From Chimonanthus salicifolius (Eukaryota > Streptophyta > Magnoliopsida > Laurales > Calycanthaceae), in the NCBI GenBank assembly GCA_013350335.1, contig CM023540.1, forward strand, positions 47,289,222-47,353,221: 64,000 nt of DNA. The letters run 5' to 3'. Position numbers and translations under genes: made by a program. Shown here one piece after another: positions 33,711-46,197 of this stretch; position 1 is the first letter of the stretch; each line of letters begins with the position of its first letter. Below the pieces are notes generated by a model. The model was not told where the DNA came from. It searched no databases and worked only from the letters and a program-made list of their open reading frames with translations.

Positions 33711-35335
33711 GCAGAAAGAGACAAACTTAATCTTTTAAGGGTAGAGTAGGCAAAAGCTGAGACACCTTGGTACTTAAAAAGAATGTCAATTGAGGTCTAA
33801 GATAATCATGCGTCTCGATAATCTGACGTAAAAAGAGTCATAGAATAACTTTTTAGCATTAATACTTAAAATAAAAATCTTTATATCATACTTTTCCGGA
33901 AAGACTTTTATAGGATTTATGCTCGGAAGTCCATGTACACAGTCATATTAATGTTAGTCTGAAAAAGAAAAATTTTCATGAGTCAAGTGATCACCAGAGG
34001 AATACTAGTGGAGACTTAAACCCAGTGAGTTTTAGAGCCATTCTGTCCTTCTGAGGGTTATAAGTAAACTCTTATTTCTTTGATAAGCGCATCGAGTCGT
34101 TGAGTGATCTCATTATCATTGTTTTGGTCATATTACTAAGAACGCCATTAAAATTGAGTTATTACACCTGAAATTTTTCTGAATTTATTCAAAACAAAGA
34201 AATCATCTTATAAAGCTTAGGATAGGATATAGGCTATTTTTGGACCGTTTGAGCCTTCAAGCCCACCTACTTTGGTCATTCCATCTTGATAGTTCCCTAT
34301 TTGAGCCTAATATAGCCTCTTTTATTGACTAGCCATATCTTCCATACCTAACTCCGGATATGGAGTTTGAGCCAAAATTTTATATCCATTACATATTATC
34401 ATATGAGAAAAGGTTAGGGAAGATTTTGGGATAAAATTCACTGAAAAATGAAAATAAAAGAGAAAGCAAGATGGGAACATCCACACATCAAAGAGGGATG
34501 TTGAAAAAGAAAAGAGGTTTCTTAAAAAAAAAAAAAAAATTGTTAGAGGAAAATATCCCGCTCATATTATGAAGACCTCTAACCTTTTCTTATGAAAATG
34601 TTAATTTTTAGAGTCTTTTATCCCTTCTTTGATATGACCCAGTCCTAAGTCTCGTTTCGTCCTATTAGAAAGTCCTATTGATCCTAAGTCTAAATAAGGT
34701 ATTTCATGTGGAGAATAGAGGAGGAGAAATAAAGGTGTTTGACTCAACGTTCTTAGGAAAGTGGCATCTAATCATGAGATCAATTATTTTCTTCATTTAT
34801 GCCGTCTTTGTTTAAAACATATGTGAGAATTTTGATTTGAAAACATAAACTCCGCTCACATATACCTTGAGAGAAAATAAACCCACCTTTGAGCGTTAGT
34901 CTTTCTGAGAGATATATCTGGTGAGGATTGAAGTCAAAACGTATTTTCCAATGGTGGTTATAAAACTTGTGTCAATTTGGAAAAAGAAGACTGTCTTAAT
35001 AATGACTATCACACACAACACTCCGAGTATAAGTCTTGTAAAATGAATTTTAGAGTTGTATGATGTTTAGATTTTTGGCTGTGTGTTTTTGCTGAAAAAT
35101 AAATAAAAAAAGAAAAAAAAAAATTTTGATGTTTGTGGGTATCATCACTGGAAACCCTCACGAGACTATAACTCGTCCACTAGGGGTAACCTAGGGGTTT
35201 AAAGGCTTGTTGCATACGCTAAATGCAATCGAGAGAGCCAGCGAAAGTGGTGTCATTTAGGATTTTTAATTTTCCATTTTAGCTTTTAGATTTAGTTTTG
35301 CTCGAGGACTAGCAAAATCTAAGTTTGGGGGTATT

Positions 35336-38300
35336 TGATGAACACCGTAAAATTACAATTTTACCCTTTAATATTAGATTAATTAGTCCTTATTTTATAA
35401 ATATTAGATATGTTTAGGGTTGTTTTTAGTTTTATAGTTTATTTTTGAGAAATATAAAAAAAAAAAAAATAAATAAAATAAAAATGATAAAAAGTCAAAA
35501 ATACGGTCGACGTCACCTTCAAAATGGTCAAGTCAAGTTGATCGGGTAATTAATATTTAAATTTTATTTTGAGTGAACGTCGAATCTGATTTTCCAATCT
35601 TTCTTGTTTAGTGTCGATCGGGTGTCCGACGCCTCCTAAAGAAAGCGTAAAAGAACTGTTTCTATTTCTTTTATTTTTCTTCCATTTCTTTTCTACTTTC
35701 TTCTTTCCTCTCTCTCTGGTTGCAGGGCACACGGACAGCAGCCGTGAGAAGTAGAGAGCCGAGCAACACCGCACACAGCGGCAGCGGCAACCAGCTGAAA
35801 GCAGCCGAGTAAACAAAGGGCAGCCAGCATAATGGCAACGAGCAGGGTAGCCAGTCGGCTGATGCAGAGCAGCGGTAGCAGCAACCAGAGAGATGAAACA
35901 GCATCGAACAGAGAGGTTTGTGAGCAACTGGGCTTACACAGCAGGCAGAGCAGCCAGCTGAACGGCAACCAGCCGGAGACAGCCACCTGAACTGAGTGCA
36001 AAATAGTAGCCAGCGAAGGAGAAACCAGCTAAGACAGCAACCGACTGACGGCAGCAGAGGCAGCCAGCTGAAGCCGCACACGGCAGTCCGAGCAGAGCAG
36101 CGGCAGCCACACAGCCACCTGCAGAGAGCTGAGGCCAGCAATGCAAAGCAGCAGCCGGCTGAAACAGAAGACAGCAGAGCAGCAGCTGAGAAGAGAGTGT
36201 AGAGGCAGCCGTCTGAGGCACACAGAAGAAGAGAGCCAAGCTGAGATGAGACAGAGGCAGCAGAACAGCAAGGGAAGATAGAGTAAAGCAGCGGCCGTGC
36301 AGCAGCAACCGGCCAGCTGAGATGCAGTCAGCGTCTCCAGCGGCAGCAGGCAGCAGCACTGATAACAGAGGTAGAGCTGAAGAGGCAGCCAGCTGAAGCC
36401 GCACACAGTGGAGAGCAGCCGAGAGAGATGGCAGTCCGAGCAGAGGCAGCTGAGAGGAGAAACAGAGTGCACAGCAGGCAGCGACAGCCAGTCCAAGCAG
36501 AGTTAAATGGCAGCCATGAAGAGCACAAGGGCAGCCACACGGCAGCCAAACTGAGAGACTGAGTGCAGCAAAATCTGTTTGCTGCTCACCGACTGTAATC
36601 AGCCAGATGTGCCGATGATGGATCTACAGCAGCGATGGAGAGCAGTCTAAGCAGCCAACTGGGAAGAAAGCAGAGGAGAAGAAGAGCAGCCGACTGGCAG
36701 CCATGCACAGCGGCAACCAAAGCAGGCAGCCAGCTGAGAACAGCCATGCACAGCGGCAGTGGCACACCAAAGCAGCAACGAAGTGCAGGCAGCGACTGGG
36801 CGTGCACAGTAGGTAGCGACCAAGAAGAGCAGAGGATTGAGTAAACACCAGCAGGGCAGCCATCTGAGAGGAACAGCGGCCAAGAAGAGAAAGAAGACGG
36901 CAGCAGCATACAGCAGTAGCGGCGCACCAAAGTTATCCAATCAGCTGAGAATTTGAAAAGAAAGAAGATAAGATTTGGAGAGAGCACTGCTGGATAGAGC
37001 TGAGAAGATAAGATAAGAAGTAGGATGAGTTGCCAGCTGAAAGAGAGATAATCGGAAGAGATCAGAGAGCTGAGTTTTTCCACTGTCTTTGAAACTCAAA
37101 CAGAAGATAGAAAAGGCAGGAGGATAGGGATAAGAGGGCTGCCGTGTAGTTGGGAATCTGAGAAGGCAGCTGAACCGGATAAAGCTGGAAGGAAGAGATA
37201 AGGAAGAGAGAAGAGTCAGTTTAAAGAAGAGATAAGAAAGAGATAAGATACAGCAGAGAGGGTTGCAGCCTTAGGGCTCTACAGGGTCTCTTGAAGAAGA
37301 TAAGAGATAAAGCAAGGATTTGAAAAAGCTGCAGCTGAACCGATAGAAGTTGGAGTTCAAATTTGAGAGGGATAAAGGAGAAAAGAAAGATAAGAAAGAA
37401 GAAGGAAGATAAGATACCGAGGCAGCTGGTTTTCAAATTTGAAGAGAAGATCAGAGGATAAGATTGATTTCAGCCGATAAGATTTGGATGAGATAGCAGA
37501 AGGCAACTGAGAAGGGAGGTAATGCAGCTGCCCTGTAGCAGATTGGATAAAGTAGCAGCTGGGTTTTCAAAAATGAAAAAGAAGATAAGAGTAGCCGATG
37601 GTTTTTGGAAACAAAAGGCTTACGGTTACATTTCAATTTGAATTTGAATGGTCTTATCCCGACTGAGTTTGAACGACTCTTATCTCATCCCATCTCATCC
37701 CCTCTCTTCTATAAATTCAAGGCTTTAGATCCATTGAAGGTTGAACCGGGCAAGACATTGAAGGCTGAAATTGGACGACCGAAAGACAGAAGGAAAAGAA
37801 AAAATAATTTCTTGTAAGTTATTTTATTTTTATTTTATTATGTCAAGTCCAACAGATTTGTAATTCATTTCCAATTTATTAATAAAAATTCATGGCAGTT
37901 GTTTAGATTTATGGTGATCCCAGTTATTAAAATATTTAATAATGATGATTTGTATTCTATTTTTTATTCTTTTTATGAACTTTATGTAAGAAAAAAATTA
38001 TTTTTAGAATTTTTTTTCAAGGAAAGTAGAACCCCTATTAGGATCAGTGGGACTTGCCGTCTTTCCAGTCTAAGGTTCTTATTAAGAACAGTTGTTTTAG
38101 ATTTGGGGAAACACAAGTTAAAACCCGCTCAAGCCTAAGGCTTGAATTGAAAAAAATACGAATTTTATAGATGACATAAAAATTCTAATTAGAATTTTAA
38201 TAGAAAATGAATTTGAATTATATTTTATAACTCTAGATCATTTCATCGTCTAGGCCATGATTTTCTTATTTTTAAATAGGATAATATGCTGCGTCGATGT

Positions 38301-38574
38301 TTGACCCGATTCCATTGTAGATTATGTAAAAAAAATTTTGTTTTTGATTTATTTTTCTTTTTCTCAAAAATTCATCAAAACTATTCATTGTTTTAAATTA
38401 AGATTATAACTAAATGTTTTAGAAAATTATTTCCTTAAATCACATCATTTTTAAATAGTGCGATTTTTTATTTCGTACATATATTTTGTAGATTTCCCTT
38501 GGGTACGACCTCGCACTCATACTCTATACTATAAACCGGTTCGTACGCTTGCGAGTAATTTAAAATTCACATCA
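35336..38574 (+). repeat. LTR3 of the Athila array (3239 bp), mosaic
   Basis: Begins TGATGAACACCG and ends CACATCA, followed by the CATAT duplication. The first 2 kb shares the LTR2 variants (CGCCTCCTAAAG, ATCGAACAGAG, no 33-bp insertion). From about 37330 it shares the LTR1 variants (GCAGCTGAACCGATAGAAG, GATACCGAGGC). TATAAAT lies at 37710-37716 and GTAAGT at 37814. Confidence 0.93.
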
Positions 38575-38579
38575 CATAT
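38575..38579 (+). repeat. Right target-site duplication (CATAT) of the inner array
   Basis: Direct repeat of 8252-8256. It is followed by CGAACCGCACATTGGTCGA, which continues the interrupted old gag. Confidence 0.93.
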
Positions 38580-41500
38580 CGAACCGCACATTGGTCGAAT
38601 CTATAAAGGGTGAGGAATTTTTAAAGCTAACTGCAATCAATAGATGGAATTTCTTAGAATCATTGGCAGAAAGTTTTCAGTGATGGGACTTCTCCAAAAG
38701 AGATAATTCAGCCCAAACCTCAAAGAGAGGAGGTTTATACGAAGTACCGATTTAGAAGTTAAGCTTGCAATTGCGAACTTAAGAAAGAAAATCGATGCTT
38801 TAGCGATGACTCAAGCGATGAACCCAACATTAGGAATGCATGCTAACATTTGCGCAATGTGTTCTAGCGTAGGATACACTGCCCAAAACTGTCCTTCATT
38901 CCGATCTAATGCTGAGTGTTCAACCGAGCAGGCCAACGCACTCAATAATTATAGAAGACAGCAGGTAACCCCTTTCTCTCCCACATACAATCCTAATTGG
39001 CGGAATAATCCAAATTTTTCTTGGCGCCAAAATCAGCCTCTAGTAGGTCAAGGACTCCCTCAATATCAAAGTCCACCATATCAAGGTCCACCATACCAAA
39101 CACCTCAGATCCAGTCATTCCACCCATCTCAAAATCATCCAGCCCAGTTAAATCAGTCTTATCAATCCAGTTCATCTCAACAACATAAGCCTTCTCTCGA
39201 GTATACATTGCAGCAATTCATGCAGTCTACCCAACAGTTTATGCACAAGCTTGAAACACAGCTTGGGCAATTAGCCACCGCAATAGAATATAGGAAGAAA
39301 GGTAGATTTTCCAGTGAGCCTATCCCAAACCCCAAGGGCCAGAATGAGGTTTCATCTTCTAATCCAGAAAAAACTAATTCTATTATTACCTTGAGATCCC
39401 GGAGACAGGTAAACAATAAAGTGAAAATGCCTAGACAACCAGAAGGCCAGACCACTGGTCAATCCAAGCATCAGGATGACCCATCGAGTCCATCCCCAGT
39501 CCAAATCGTACCGGATCCATCTGCTAGAAAACCATACGTACCTAGGGCTCCGTACCCTTAGAGGCTCATCACCAAGCAAAGGTGCCTTATGGTGACATAC
39601 TAGAGGTATTCAAACATGTCAATATCAACATTCCTCTACTTGATGCCATCAATCAGATAACCTCATATGCTAAGTTTCTCAAAGACCTCTGTACGGCTAA
39701 ACGGAGAACTAATGTTCCCATAAAGGCATTTCTAGCAAAAAATGCAAGTGCTCTCCTCCAACAACCATTCCCGATTAAACATAAGGACCCTGGGTACCCA
39801 ACCATTGATGCACCATTGGTACATATGAAATTGACAAGGCCTTATTAGATCTGGGAGCTAGCGTTAGCCTACTGCCATAGTCCGTTTATGAGCAGTTGGG
39901 ACTGGGAGAGCTGAAACCCACTCCTATCACACTACAGTTAGCTGACCGCTCTGTAAAAATTTTGAGAGGTGTGATAGAAGACGTTCTGATGAAAGTAGAC
40001 AAATTCTATTTTCTGGTCGATTTTGTGGTGTTAGATACACAGCCTGTTCAGAATGAAAGTGGGCATATTCCGGTTATTCTTTGATGACTATTCTTGGCCA
40101 CCGTAAAAGCTGTTAACAATTGCCAAGATGGTATGCTTAAGTTGTCGTTTGGAGATCTGATGACAGAACTCAATGTGTTTGGCCTATGTCGACAACCTTT
40201 CTGCACAGACTATTCATGTGAAGTTAATATGATCTAGAGTTCTGTTCAAGAGTCATTCCTTCACTTCATTTGTGATGACCCATTTGAGAAGACTCTGTCC
40301 ACTTTTAGCACAAATTTCAATAAAAATGGTAAACAAAAAGTGAACGATATGCTTGACGCATCTCTATATGCGCGAAGGCTCACCAAATTCGAACCTCTCC
40401 CTATTAGTCAATCTGTTCCGATCCCCTCTATCGATAAGCCACCAAAATTGGAGCTCAAGCCACTCCCTGAGACACTTAAATATTCTTATCTCGGACCATT
40501 AGACACTTTACCTGTTATCATAGCTTCTGATTTAACTTCTGAGCAGGAGTCTAAACTCCTGGCTGTTTTAAGAGATCACCACGAAGCTATTGGATGGTCC
40601 ATTGTCGATCTCAAAGGAATTAGTCCATCTGTGGTCATGCACAAAATTCACTTGAAAGAAAATTCCAAGATATCTAGAGAACCACAGAGACGACTAAATC
40701 CGGTGATGCAGGATGTGGTAAGAGTCGAGATTTTAAAACTTCTCGAGACGGGTATTCTTTACCCGATCTCTGACAGTGTATGGGTAGTCCGATACAGGTT
40801 GTACCTAAGAAATCGGGTGTAACGGTAGTCAATAATCAAGATAATGAGTTGGTGCCAACCCGCATCCAAATGGGTTGGCGAGTTTGCACTGACTACCGAA
40901 ATGAATACTGTCACTCGAAAGGACCATTTCCCTCTTCCGTTTATCGATCAGATGCTTGAACGTTTAGTCGATTATGCATTCTATTGTTTCCTTAATGGTT
41001 ATTCCGGCTATAACCAGATCTACGTCGCTCCTAAGGATCAAGAGAAGACCACATTCACATGTCCGTTCGATACGTTTGTATATTGCCGTATGCCATTCGG
41101 GTTGTGCAATGCACCAGCCACTTTTCAGTGGTGAACGTTTCTTACAAGTCTTCATGGATGACTTCTCTGTGTTTGGGTTCACTTTTGACCAGTGCCCGCA
41201 CCATATGAGCCTTGTGCTAATCAGGTGCCAAGAAAAGAACCTAATATTAAATTGGGAGAAATGTCACTTTATGGTGAAATATGGCATAGTACTGGGGCAC
41301 ATTATCTCTGAAAAGGGTATCAAAGTAGACAAAGCGAAGGTCAATCTTGTGATACCCTATCCCTCCTCTCTTGAAGTCCCACATCGGTGGGAGAGAAAGG
41401 AGGGAGTGGGTTTATTAGAAAGCCACCCATGTGTAACTTAGTGTGAGGCCTTTTGGGCCGGGCCAAGTGGGCCCGGGCCCAAATGCAAAACCGTGCTGGT

Positions 41501-43790
41501 TCTAGCTTGTGTGCGAGGCCCATAGCGGACAATATCACACTGAGTCAAGCCCTAAGCCCTGTGTGTTCGGGTCGGGTCGTTACAAATGGTATCAGAGCCG
41601 AGTTCAACACTCGGACTGTGTAGGCTTTCCTCCTTCCCTGCAGTTGTTGAGCTGGACCGGATCGAGCCGGGGACGGCTCGAGACTTTAGGGGGGTGATTG
41701 TGATACCCTATCCCTCCCTCTCTTGAAGTCCCACATCGGTGGGAGAGAAATGAGGGAGTGGGTTTATTAGAAAGCCACCCTTGTGTAACTTAGTGTGAGG
41801 CCTTTTGGGCTGGGCCAGGTGGGCCCTAAGCCCTGTGTGTTTGGGTCGGGTCATTACAAATATGATCTCTAATTTACCAAGATCCCAAACCGTTAGAGAT
41901 CAGGTCATTCTTAGGCCATGATGGTTTTTACAGGAGGTTTATCCAAGATTTCAGTAAAATTTCTAAACATCTCTGTAAATTCTTGACCAAGGATGCTAGT
42001 TTCGATTTTGATGATGAGTGTGTTCAAGCCTTTGAAAAATTGAAAACTGCTTTGACCTCTTCTCCGATAATACAGCCACCTATTTGGTCTGTTCCCTTTG
42101 AAATTATGTGCAATACCTCCGATTATGCAGTAGGAGCCGTGTTAGGACAAAGGTTAAATCGGTTGCCTCACGTTATCTACTATGCTAGCAAAACTCTCAA
42201 TGATGCTCAGCTTCATTATTCCACCACGGAAAAAGAGTTGTTGGCAGTCGTATTTGCACTAGATAAATTTCGATCCTACTTAGTGGGTTCAAAGGTCATT
42301 GTCTATTCTGATCATGTAACACTTAAGTATCTCCTTTCTAAGAAAGATGCTACGCCTGATCCGATGGATCTTGCTGCTACAAGAGTTTGATACAGAAATC
42401 CGGGACAAGAGAGTTCCGATAATATGGTAGCAGACCACTTGTCTAAATTGATAACTGAGTTCACTGATGAGGCACGTTCTATCACTAAGTCCTTCCCTGA
42501 TGAGCAACTCATGTTAGTGTCCTAAGTACCATGGTTTGCAGATATTGTTAACTATCTTGTTACTGGTCAAATGCCCCCGCATTGGACTAAGTAAGATAGG
42601 TCTAAGTTTTTGGTACAGGTCAAAAGTTTTATTTGGGATGACCCTTATCTATTTAAACACTGTGCGGAGCAAATCATTCGTTGTTGTGTCCCAGAAGAAG
42701 AGTAACAACGTGTTATAAGTTTCTGCCAAGACCAGGCATGTGCAGGGCATTTTAGCACTAGCAAGACAACTGCAAAAATCTTGCAGTGTGGATTTTATTG
42801 GCACTCCATGTTTCGAGACAACCACACTTTCTGTGTCTCGTGTAATAGATGTCAAAGATTGGGTAGTATCTCCCGTAGAAATATGATACATTTAAATCCC
42901 ATCCTAACCATTGAGCTTTTTGATGTTTGGGGTATCGATTTCATGGGACCATTTCCTAATTCTTTTGGCAATCTATATGTCATTGTAGGGGTCAACTATG
43001 TGTCAAAATGGGTCGAAGCGGTGGCATGCAAAACCAACGACCATAAGGTTGTCCTCCGTTTCATTAAAGAAAATGTTTTCTTTATATTTAGAATTCCACG
43101 AACCATCATTAGTGACGGGGGTAAACACTTTTGCAATCACCCATTTGACAACTTGCTAAAATCATATGGGGTGACGCACAAAATGGCTACTCCCTATCAC
43201 CCGCAAACAAATGGCCAAGTGGAAATTTCGAATAGAGAGATTAAACATATTCTCGAGAAGACAATCAATCCAACTCGGAAAGATTGGTCTTCCAGACTCA
43301 TTAATGCACTATGGGCATATCGTACAACTTTCAAAAACGCCTATAAGAATGTCACCCTACCGTCTGGTTTATGGGAAGGCATGTCATCTTCCGGTCGAGC
43401 TAGAGCACAAAGCCTATTGGCAATCAAAAACTTCAATTTTGTATAGACTCTGCTAGACAACAACGAAAACTTCAGTTGGTTGAGCTGGAGGAATTACGAA
43501 ATGAAGCCTATGACACGGCCAAAAGGTACAAAGACCGGATGAAAGTGTTTCACGACAAACACATCTTGAGAAAATCTTTTACAGTTGGTCAGAAGGTCTT
43601 GTTGTACGATTCAAGGACCTATCCATTCAATGTTTCATCAGTGTTTCCACATGGGGCAGTACAGATCAGGCATCCTACAAGTGGTCGTGCGTTCAAAGTT
43701 AATGGGCAACGATTAAAGCCATTTTTAGAGTTCCCCATTCCTGAAGAATAGAACAAGATCGCGATAGCCGATCCTGTGTACCAAGACTGA
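38580..43790 (+). pseudogene. Old Athila gag 3' part, protease and pol, heavily decayed
   Basis: Resumes the old gag at the codon where it stopped at 8256. The zinc knuckle reads CAMCSSVGYTAQNC, so the His ligand has become Tyr (codon 38875). Stops or frameshifts occur near 38683, 39558, 39878, 40082 and 40234 and at many later places. Protease keeps [15 protein letters not shown] sequence. RT keeps FMDD (41151-41162) but has lost about 30 bp just before it. A TRIM splits the RT/RNase H linker at 41348-41858. RNase H and integrase motifs ([32 protein letters not shown]) are still readable in pieces up to a stop equivalent at 43788-43790. It cannot encode enzymes. Confidence 0.9.
41348..41858 (+). 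mobile_element. TRIM (terminal-repeat retrotransposon in miniature), 511 bp
   Basis: LTR 41348-41584 (237 bp, TGTGATACCC to GGTCGTTACA); PBS TGGTATCAGAGC at 41587-41598, complementary to initiator tRNA-Met; non-coding internal region of 114 bp; PPT TTAGGGGGG just before the second LTR at 41699-41858 (160 bp, with a 77-bp internal deletion). The target duplication is AATCT on the left and AATAT on the right; the uninterrupted copies read AACCTGATC here. Both LTRs carry AGTCCCACATCGG, a motif common in plant TRIM LTRs. No coding capacity, so it was mobilised by another element. Confidence 0.9.
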
Positions 43791-43800
43791 TTTGAGGACC

Positions 43801-43904
43801 CATACCCATTCACTCACCTACACATCTTCATCATTTCTATTACCCAGACCCACATACCCATTCACTCACCTACCCATCTTCATCATTTCTATTACCCAGA
43901 CCCA
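43801..43904 (+). repeat. 52-bp tandem duplication after old pol
   Basis: Two adjacent 52-bp units beginning CATACCCATTCACTCACCTA (43801-43852 and 43853-43904), differing at one position. The young elements have a single copy of this segment. Confidence 0.9.
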
Positions 43905-44090
43905 CATACCCATCTGTCTATGTCTGAGTCGGTCTGAGTTTTCAGTGTCTAGTTTAGGTTTTCATCGAGTCAGTCTATGATTTCTTTATTTGGTCCATTT
44001 CGTACCTCATGCATTCCAATGTATGTCTGAACCACGATTGTTCGTTTTCTAAAATATTTATTCTTTTACACCTGGCCAGTGTAGATTAGG

Positions 44091-44128
44091 GAACATTGCG
44101 GACAATGTTCAATTTAAGTTTGGGGGTA
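44091..44128 (+). promoter_or_regulatory. Hairpin plus internal polypurine tract, old copy
   Basis: The stem GAACATTG / CAATGTTC is unchanged although the loop is CGGA instead of AGGA (44091-44110). AAGTTTGGGGGTA follows at 44116-44128, also unchanged, in a region where neighbouring sequence has many substitutions. Confidence 0.72.
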
Positions 44129-44202
44129 CTAAGGTCATTTATCATTAAAAAAATATGTTTTGTCTTTGTGACCAGCAAACATTAAAAAACTGGATAGGAG
44201 TC

Positions 44203-44633
44203 ATGCACGTTGACGATCGAGTTTTTGTCTTCACATTGTGTTTGTCTAGACACAAGTTCCCCCAGACTTGTGTAGGAAAATCATTTCCTTAATTATAAGG
44301 GTGAGGAAGCTGGAAATCCAAGAGGAGTAACCCAGACCTCTTTGTGGTCGAAGCACTCTGGCTGCAAAGAGGAATGCTAAGAGGTTAGGAATCTGTCATA
44401 AATATGGACGTGGGAATTGTAATGGAATAATATCTGATCAAGGAGTTCGTTATGTGATAGCAGCAAAGCATAGACCTATTAGTGAAAATAGACAGATTTA
44501 TTTGGATTTAGTCAAAGGTGGAGTAAGTCCGGGAAGACTGAGACTCCTTGGTGTCTAAAGAACTATTGATTTTCGCTTAGAGGACTATAAACGTCTTGAC
44601 AATCTGACGTTAAACGAGTCATAGTTCTCTTAG
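44203..44633 (+). pseudogene. Post-pol ORF, decayed copy in the old element
   Basis: Starts MHVDDRVFVF-like at 44203. The frame is lost early by a one-base deletion (near 44251) and stops follow (for example TAA in GAGGAGTAACCC near 44326). The Cys motif region is also altered (HKYGRGNCNG). Nucleotide homology to 8911-9342 is clear throughout. Confidence 0.65.
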
Positions 44634-46197
44634 GCAGAGAGAGGCAAACTTAATCTTTTAAGTGTAGAGTAAGCAAAAGCTGAGACACATTGGTACTTAA
44701 CAAGACTGTCATTTTAGATCTAAGAAAAGCATGCGTCTTGACGATCTAACGTAAAAAGAGTCATTTTTTTTAGCATTAAGACGTAAATAAAAATCTTTAT
44801 ATCATACTCTTCCGGAAAGATTTTTATAGGATTTATGCTCGGAAATATATGTACACAGCCACAACCATATTAATGTTAGTCCCAAGTGATCACTAGAGGA
44901 ATTCTAGTGGAGACTTAAACCCAGTGAACTTTAGAGTCATCCTATCCTTCTGAGGGTTATAAATAAACTCTTGTTTTTTTGATAAGCGCATTGAGTCGTT
45001 GAGTGATCTCATTATCATTGATTTGATCATATTACTAAGAACGCCATGCTATTTGAGTTATTACACCTAAAATTTTTCTGAATTTATTCGAATCAAAGAA
45101 ATCATCTTATGAAGCTTAGGATAGGATATAGGTCTTTTTTTATCGTTTGAACCTTCAAACTCACCTATTTTGGTCATTTCATCTTGATAGTTCCCCAGTT
45201 GAGCCTAATATAGCCTCTTTTATTGACTAGCCATATCTACCACACCCAACTCCGGACATGGAGTTTGACCCAAAATTTTACATCCATTACATATCATCAT
45301 ATGAGAAAAGGTTAGGGAAGAATTTGGGATAGGATTCACTGAAAAAAAAGAAAAAACAAAAAAAAAAAAGAGAAAAAGAAAATGGGAACATCTATACATC
45401 AAAAAGGGATGTTGAAAAAAATATATTTGAATAAAAAAATGAAAAATATTAGAGGAAAAATATCCTACTCATATTATGAAGACCTCTAACCTTTTCTTAT
45501 CAGAGTGTTAATTTTTAGAGTCTTTTATCCCTTCTTTGATATGACCCAATCTTAAGCCACGTTTCGTCCTATTAGAAAGTCATATTGATCCTAAGTCTAA
45601 ATAAGGTATTTCATGTAGAGAATAAAGGAGGAAAAATAATGGTGTTTGACTCAACTTTCTTAGGAAAGTGGCATCTATTCATGAGATCAATTATTTTCTT
45701 CATCTATGCCATCTTTGTTTAATATATATGTAAGAACTTTGATTTAAATACGTAAACTCTGTTCACATATATCTTGAGAGAAAATAAACTCACCTTTGAG
45801 CGTCAATCTTTCTGAGAGATATATCTGATGAGGTTTGAAGTCAAAGCGCATTTTCCAATGGTGGTTATAAAACTTGAGTCAATTTGGAAAAAGAAGATTG
45901 TCTTAATATTGGCTATCACACACAACACTCTAGGTAGAAGCCTTGTAAAATGAAGTTTAGAGTTGTATGATATTTAGATTTTTGTCTATGTGGTTTTGCT
46001 GAAAAATTCAATGTTTGTGGATATCATCATTGGAAACCCCCACGAGACTATAACTCATCCACTAGTGATGAGCTAGGGGTTTAAAGGCTTGTTGCATACG
46101 CTAAATGCAATCGAGAGTACCAGCGAAAGTCGTATCGTTTAGGATTTTTTTTATTAGTTTTGCTCGAGGACTAGCAAAATCTAAGTTTGGAGGTATT

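Larger units (their letters stand above)
32875..35335 (+). other. Post-pol region of internal B
   Basis: Holds the hairpin/PPT (33122-33159), the 143-codon ORF (33279-33710), the 80-bp imperfect direct repeat, the AACATCC / GGATGTT hairpin and AT-rich non-coding sequence. The terminal PPT AAGTTTGGGGGTA is at 35321-35333. Confidence 0.8.
8257..38574 (+). mobile_element. Tandem array of young Athila-lineage elements sharing LTRs
   Basis: The block reads: 5' LTR stub (8257-8563), post-pol segment (8564-10970), LTR1 (10971-14246), internal A (14247-23181), LTR2 (23182-26433), internal B (26434-35335), LTR3 (35336-38574). Only the outermost ends carry a target duplication (CATAT). Internal LTRs pass directly into PBS on one side and PPT on the other, so neighbouring elements share LTRs. 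This is expected from unequal homologous recombination between LTRs of one inserted element, or insertion of a multimer. It is not expected from independent insertions. The first unit has lost about 9.4 kb between LTR and post-pol region. Confidence 0.92.
43791..46197 (+). other. Post-pol region of the old Athila element
   Basis: Collinear with the young post-pol regions but diverged. It contains the 52-bp duplication, the hairpin/PPT at 44091-44128, a broken copy of the post-pol ORF, the decayed AACATC / GGATGTT hairpin near 45388-45413, and a PPT with one change (AAGTTTGGAGGTA) before the 3' LTR. Confidence 0.8.
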
